Shown: positions 60,580 to 64,000 of the stretch, in pieces
How the letters are laid out: each line of letters begins with the position of its first letter
How positions within the stretch are numbered: the first letter of the stretch is position 1
Assembly: GCA_947095535.1 (NCBI GenBank)
Contig: OX352774.1
Coordinates: 213,640,965-213,704,964, forward strand
Reading direction: 5' to 3'
Source: Poecilobothrus nobilitatus
Lineage: Eukaryota > Arthropoda > Insecta > Diptera > Dolichopodidae
DNA length: 64,000 bases
Notes under the pieces: generated by a model
What the model was told of the DNA's origin: nothing
Seen by the model: the letters and a program-made list of their open reading frames with translations, nothing else
Databases searched by the model: none
Program-made: the position numbers and the translations under genes

Positions 60580-61255
60580 CAAAAAAATTTTCTTAAAAAT
60601 TTCACTCTGTCCGCCTGACCGTCCATTTGTTATTTACAAAACTTTTACACCGTTTAAGATGGAATAAGTCAATTTATTAGCGATGGATAGGATATACAAA
60701 ACTAATTTTGTCGAATAACTTTTTTATGTAGCTCCACCTATTACTGAGCTATATCCCCTCAAAATCTGAAAAAGCCCTCAGTGTATATCTCAAATTCACA
60801 TTTTTGCAATATAAAAACGTCAAACAGAAGATTTTATTTCTTTCTTCCTCGGGATGCCTTTATTTAAATCCTTAACATTTTGAAATCGAAGAATCTTTGC
60901 GTACTTCTTCAAAATTTTTTTGTAACCTTCCCGTTAAGAGTTAGTAAGAGTTATTGAGAAGTCAAAAATCATTAATTTGCTTTTTTTTAGACACCTGTCA
61001 CAAACATTAAAGCATTAGACGCAAACATTAAAGCTTCAGAATTATATTTTCACATGTCCTAACAGGTTTCTTAATTATAAGGTTTCCTTAAATTATATAA
61101 GATTTCTTTAAAATAATAAATTTTCTTTCATAATAGTTTTTTTATATACATATAAAATTCTAAGAAAAATTACAAATTTTGATGAAAGTCACCATTTTTG
61201 AAACAGTTTGTATAATTTTCAGTTCAGTCTTAATGAACTTTGCACTATATAAGTG
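60580..61255 (+). mobile_element. Family A repeat, old copy
   Basis: TTTCACTCTGTCCGCCTGAC, CAAAACTTTTACACCG, ATGTAGCTCCACCTATTACT, CCCCTCAAAATCTGAAAAAG, ACACCTGTCACAAAC, ACATGTCCTAACAGG and GAAACAGTTTGTATAATTTT follow family A order to its 3' part. The 5' boundary is only weakly kept. It is non-coding. Confidence 0.7.
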
Positions 61256-61910
61256 TAAGTGGAAAAGTGCTATAATAAGACCAGAAAGCATGGAAAGCTT
61301 TAAACTATAAACTAATGTTCCTAGGCAATAATAAAAAAATACATTAATTTTAAAAATTCATTTGTTTTGTCAAATGTTAAAGTCAAACAAAATAATAAGG
61401 GAACTGCTATTTTATTGTGCTCTTTTAAAGTTTTTTACTGACCTGCATCGCATTCTCAAACAAAAAACTAAATTATCTTATCTTAATTAGCTTTTAAATT
61501 ATTAACAAAATGTGATTGTGAACTTATATGTATATACACTCTAAAAAAAAAATTTGGAAGTCAAAGGAAGCCAAAATAAAATAGATCCATAAATAGTATT
61601 CAGTTATCTATAAAGTATGTCTTCATTTTTTTTTAAACACAGTAAAAAACCGATTATATAGTCTAACAGAAAAAAAAAAAAATTTTCAGCAGAATTTGGA
61701 ACTATATGGGATGGCAATGTGATAATATATAAAGGAGATATGGCAGTAAATGGATTATAAGAGCCATTAAAACAAAAATTCTCCAAAAAAGTTTTAAATT
61801 TAAAAGAATTGTTACAATAAACCATATAGTGATTATTATCGATTTCCATTGTATTACAGATAAAAAAGCAATTTCAGAACTTGTTTTTAGTTATATGTTG
61901 AATTCCGGTT
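61256..61910. other. AT-rich non-coding stretch
   Basis: No gene is recognised; the minus-strand frame at 61604-61849 is low-complexity. Confidence 0.5.
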
Positions 61911-62803
61911 TGGGTACGAATGCTCGTATCTCAAAATCTGGTTTTTTAAAATCTCGTTTCCTAAAATTTCGTTTTTTTTTTTTTGAATTTTTTATTTTAT
62001 CATAATTCATTTTTTTTATTTTTTTTATTTCAAATGTGGTTCGATTTGTTGAAAAAAAACATATTGATTGTAAAAATTGTAGACAAAAAAAAAAAATTTA
62101 ACAAAAAAGATTCAACATTTCTCATTCAGGACATATACAAATAATATGGTATTATATATGTATATATATGATATTAGAAATACACATGTATTTATAAAGG
62201 TTTTGGAAAAAGAGGCAATCCTGATTTTGAATTCAATTCTAAAATCCCTCCTAATTCGCAATCGCACATATACATATACATATATAAATATATTGGAAAA
62301 AGTTAATAACCCTGCTTTTGAATTCAACTCTAAAATCCCTCCTAATTCAGAATTACTCATATACATATACATGTATACAAATATCCTGTAAAAGGCATAT
62401 AATCTTGATTTTGTAACCAACTAGTTACAAACTTCTTCTTTAATTTTTTTTCATTCATATATTATGTTCTTCAACAACAAAGCTTTTAAAACAATAGGTG
62501 CTACTACCTCCAAACTCTCGCTAGACAAATTATTGAAACCAAGATTTTAAATCCAACTCTAAAATCCCTTGAAATTCAAAGTATCACATGTACATAATAT
62601 ATAATATAAATATTCCAGAAAAAGTGTAAAACCCTGATTTTAAATCTAACTCTAAATTCCGTCCTATTATTATTCGATAAAAATTAAATATTAAAATTTA
62701 AAAAAAAAAAACGATATAACGAGATTTTTAGAAGAACCTGATTTTGATAAAACGAGATTTTAAGAAACGAGTTTTTGAGATACGAGCATTCGTAGCGCTC
62801 CCT
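61911..62803. mobile_element. Family C TIR element with internal minisatellite
   Basis: The left end reads TACGAATGCTCGTATCTCAA, then AATCTGG and AAAATCTCGTTTCCTAAAAT. The right end (62712-62803) is its reverse complement: CGAGATTTTAAGAAACGAG, TTTTTGAGATACGAGCATTC, GTAGCGCTCCC. Inside, CCTGATTTTGAATTCAACTC-type units with AAAATCCCTCCTAATTC recur at 62245, 62337, 62566 and 62659, with periods near 92 bases. It looks like a non-autonomous DNA transposon of about 0.9 kb. No transposase is present, and the two overlapping frames at 62112-62420 and 62146-62391 are translations of the minisatellite. Confidence 0.78.
62221..62670 (+). repeat. Minisatellite of about 92 bp inside family C
   Basis: Unit landmarks are (CCTG)ATTTTGAATTCAACTCTA, AAATCCCTCCTAATTC, a TATACATATACATATA tract and AATATTCCAGAAAAAGT. 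There are two good units in the left half and two more diverged units in the right half. The complement of the same unit occurs twice at 22874-22990. Confidence 0.8.
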
Positions 62804-63473
62804 TGAATGCCATATAATAATTGATTTTACTATTTAGAATCTTTTTCTTTTTTTTTTCTTTAATGATAAAAGTAACCTTTTATAAAGAACGAAACTAAAT
62901 ATTTTTTTCTTTTTTCTTTTGTATTACTTTAGGGTATCGATTTTCTATTGTTAGATATTCCTTTTCTATAATATTTCTTTTAGAAGGCAAAAAAAGAAAA
63001 AAAAAAGAACCACTTAAAAGGGCTGATACATGGCAAATTTTTGGCATAAAAACTTAGTTTTTTTTGTTGTTTTTATATACAATCCATTAATATTTTCTTT
63101 GAATTTTTCTTATAGTTATTTGATTTTCTGGGAAAATTTTTTAGGATGTCATTTGGTTGTCGATTTTTATGTTTTCCAGCTTTAACAAAAATATTTTCCC
63201 TATTTCATTCTTTGTTCTTTAATAACAAATATATTTGAAGCAATTCTATTTTTATATGAAAAAAAAAAAAACTTTTATTTTATTTTTATTTATACTTTCC
63301 TAAAGGATTTAATAACATTAAATACATTAAACATACTTCTGTTTTCAGTACACAAATAGATTTTTATTTTATTAAAACGGAATGAAATGTAAAAAATTAA
63401 AATTAAAATTAAATTTATATATGTTTTCTAATAAAAAAAGAATTTTAATATTAAATTTTATTTTTTAGTTATC
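62804..63473. other. AT-rich non-coding stretch
   Basis: Nothing is recognised. Confidence 0.5.
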
Positions 63474-63618
63474 GTGCGGAAGGACCGACTGTCATATATG
63501 GCTTTATAGGCTTAGAATTCGATTTTCATTCAATCCATATATACTTGAGTCCATATCTAACTCGACTCCTTTAAAGTGTCACAAGCGTAATGGCAAATTA
63601 TATCCTAGAACATACGTT
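63474..63618 (-). mobile_element. Family B repeat, 5' end only
   Basis: On the minus strand it reads ATATAATTTGCCATTACGC, TTGTGACACTTTAAAGGAG, ATATATGGATTG, AATCGAATTCTAAGCC and GACAGTCGGTCCTTCCGC. This is the 5' 150 bases of family B with a decayed GTCY tract, closest to the 6.5 kb copy. The rest is missing. Confidence 0.75.
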
Positions 63619-63984
63619 TTTCTTTTGTAGAAAACCATATTTCTAAATATAGAAACTAAATTCATAAGTCATATCTATAAATTTTATCGTCTGAAAATGG
63701 ATTTTGAAATTACCAAATCTTTAAATCGATTTATCTACCATTTCCAGTCGTTTTTTAACGATTTTAACAATTTTTCATATCATTTTTACTCTTGATATCA
63801 TTTTCGTTGAAAATTGGAATTTTAACCAAAAAAATTAGTTTTTGCGTATCTTATCTTTATCTTTTCTAAATAATATAAAAGCGAAATTTGAAACACGTAT
63901 CTAAATTTTATCGTCTCATATTTTGATATCAATTCTTACTTTCATTCAAAACTGAATATTTTCCTTGAAAATAAGAATTTTAAT
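63619..63984. repeat. Diverged local duplication of about 230 bp period
   Basis: CATATCTATAAATTTTATCG, then TCTG (63670), is echoed by CACGTATCTAAATTTTATCG, then TCTC (63894). GTTGAAAATTGGAATTTTAA (63808) is echoed by CTTGAAAATAAGAATTTTAA (63965). No gene is seen. Confidence 0.45.
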
Positions 63985-64000
63985 AAAAACGAGGAAGAGT
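63985..64000 (-). mobile_element. Family B 3' end, cut by the window edge
   Basis: AAAACGAGGAAGAGT is the complement of ACTCTTCCTCGTTTT, the exact 3' end of family B copies at 7.1 and 16.8 kb. The rest of the element would lie beyond the window. Confidence 0.65.

Noticed and set aside
62112..62420. 102-codon minus-strand and 81-codon plus-strand frames
   Set aside because: Both are translations of the 92-bp minisatellite, and the repeated peptide phrases follow the DNA repeat.
1..64000. CRISPR array, bacterial operons or a prophage
   Set aside because: There is no evenly spaced short repeat with unique spacers, no ribosome-binding pattern and no dense gene order. The composition and SINEs are those of an insect nuclear genome.

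Overview
The window looks like AT-rich, gene-poor nuclear DNA of an insect, most likely a true fly (Diptera). Long A/T runs and (TA)n tracts are everywhere. There is no operon structure, no ribosome-binding-site pattern and no dense long ORFs, so it is not bacterial. The strongest lineage hint is a repeat family with a TATACCC/GGGTATA hairpin at the 5' end, a (TA)n tract, a short core and a (GTCY)n tract. That layout is known from dipteran mini-me / DINE-1 type elements. No species can be named from the sequence alone.

Only two reading frames look like host genes. One is a 106-codon ORF on the minus strand (34481-34801). The other is a 121-codon ORF on the plus strand (37894-38259). They point away from each other about 3.1 kb apart. 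Both have good start contexts and read like folded, helical, charged proteins rather than translated A/T runs. I recognise neither. A gap-light hand alignment suggests they may be diverged paralogues, which makes them the best candidates here for something undescribed.

Most of the rest that can be explained is old transposable-element sequence. Family A (boundary motif GCACATTTCC, (GTCY)n, internal repeat of about 478 bp) has nine or so copies at 0.7, 3, 11.5, 12.8, 17.6, 20.6, 23.3, 58.2 and 60.6 kb. The 17.6 and 20.6 kb copies form a large inverted repeat around a dead non-LTR retrotransposon RNase H region. Family B (mini-me-like) lies at 6.5, 14.2, 16.1, 31.6 and 63.5 kb and at the right edge. 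The 31.6 kb copy carries a family A body inside family B ends. A TIR element with an internal minisatellite of about 90 bp (family C) lies at 61.9-62.8 kb, with relatives at 22.7 and 45.0 kb.

There are several tRNA-derived SINEs. Two SINE types share a head but have different tails, at 31.3, 34.0 and 47.6 kb and in a three-copy train at 54.9-55.6 kb. A further conserved repeat of about 120 bp (family F) lies at 10.3, 19.1 and 47.4 kb. Broken retrotransposon coding pieces are a non-LTR RNase H/C-terminal region (19.4-20.4 kb), a non-LTR C-terminal cysteine motif (35.6-35.9 kb), a BEL/Pao pol piece (59.3-59.7 kb) and a weak gypsy-like integrase patch (28.1 kb). The remaining stretches are AT-rich DNA in which I see no gene. 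They could be intergenic or part of a very long intron.
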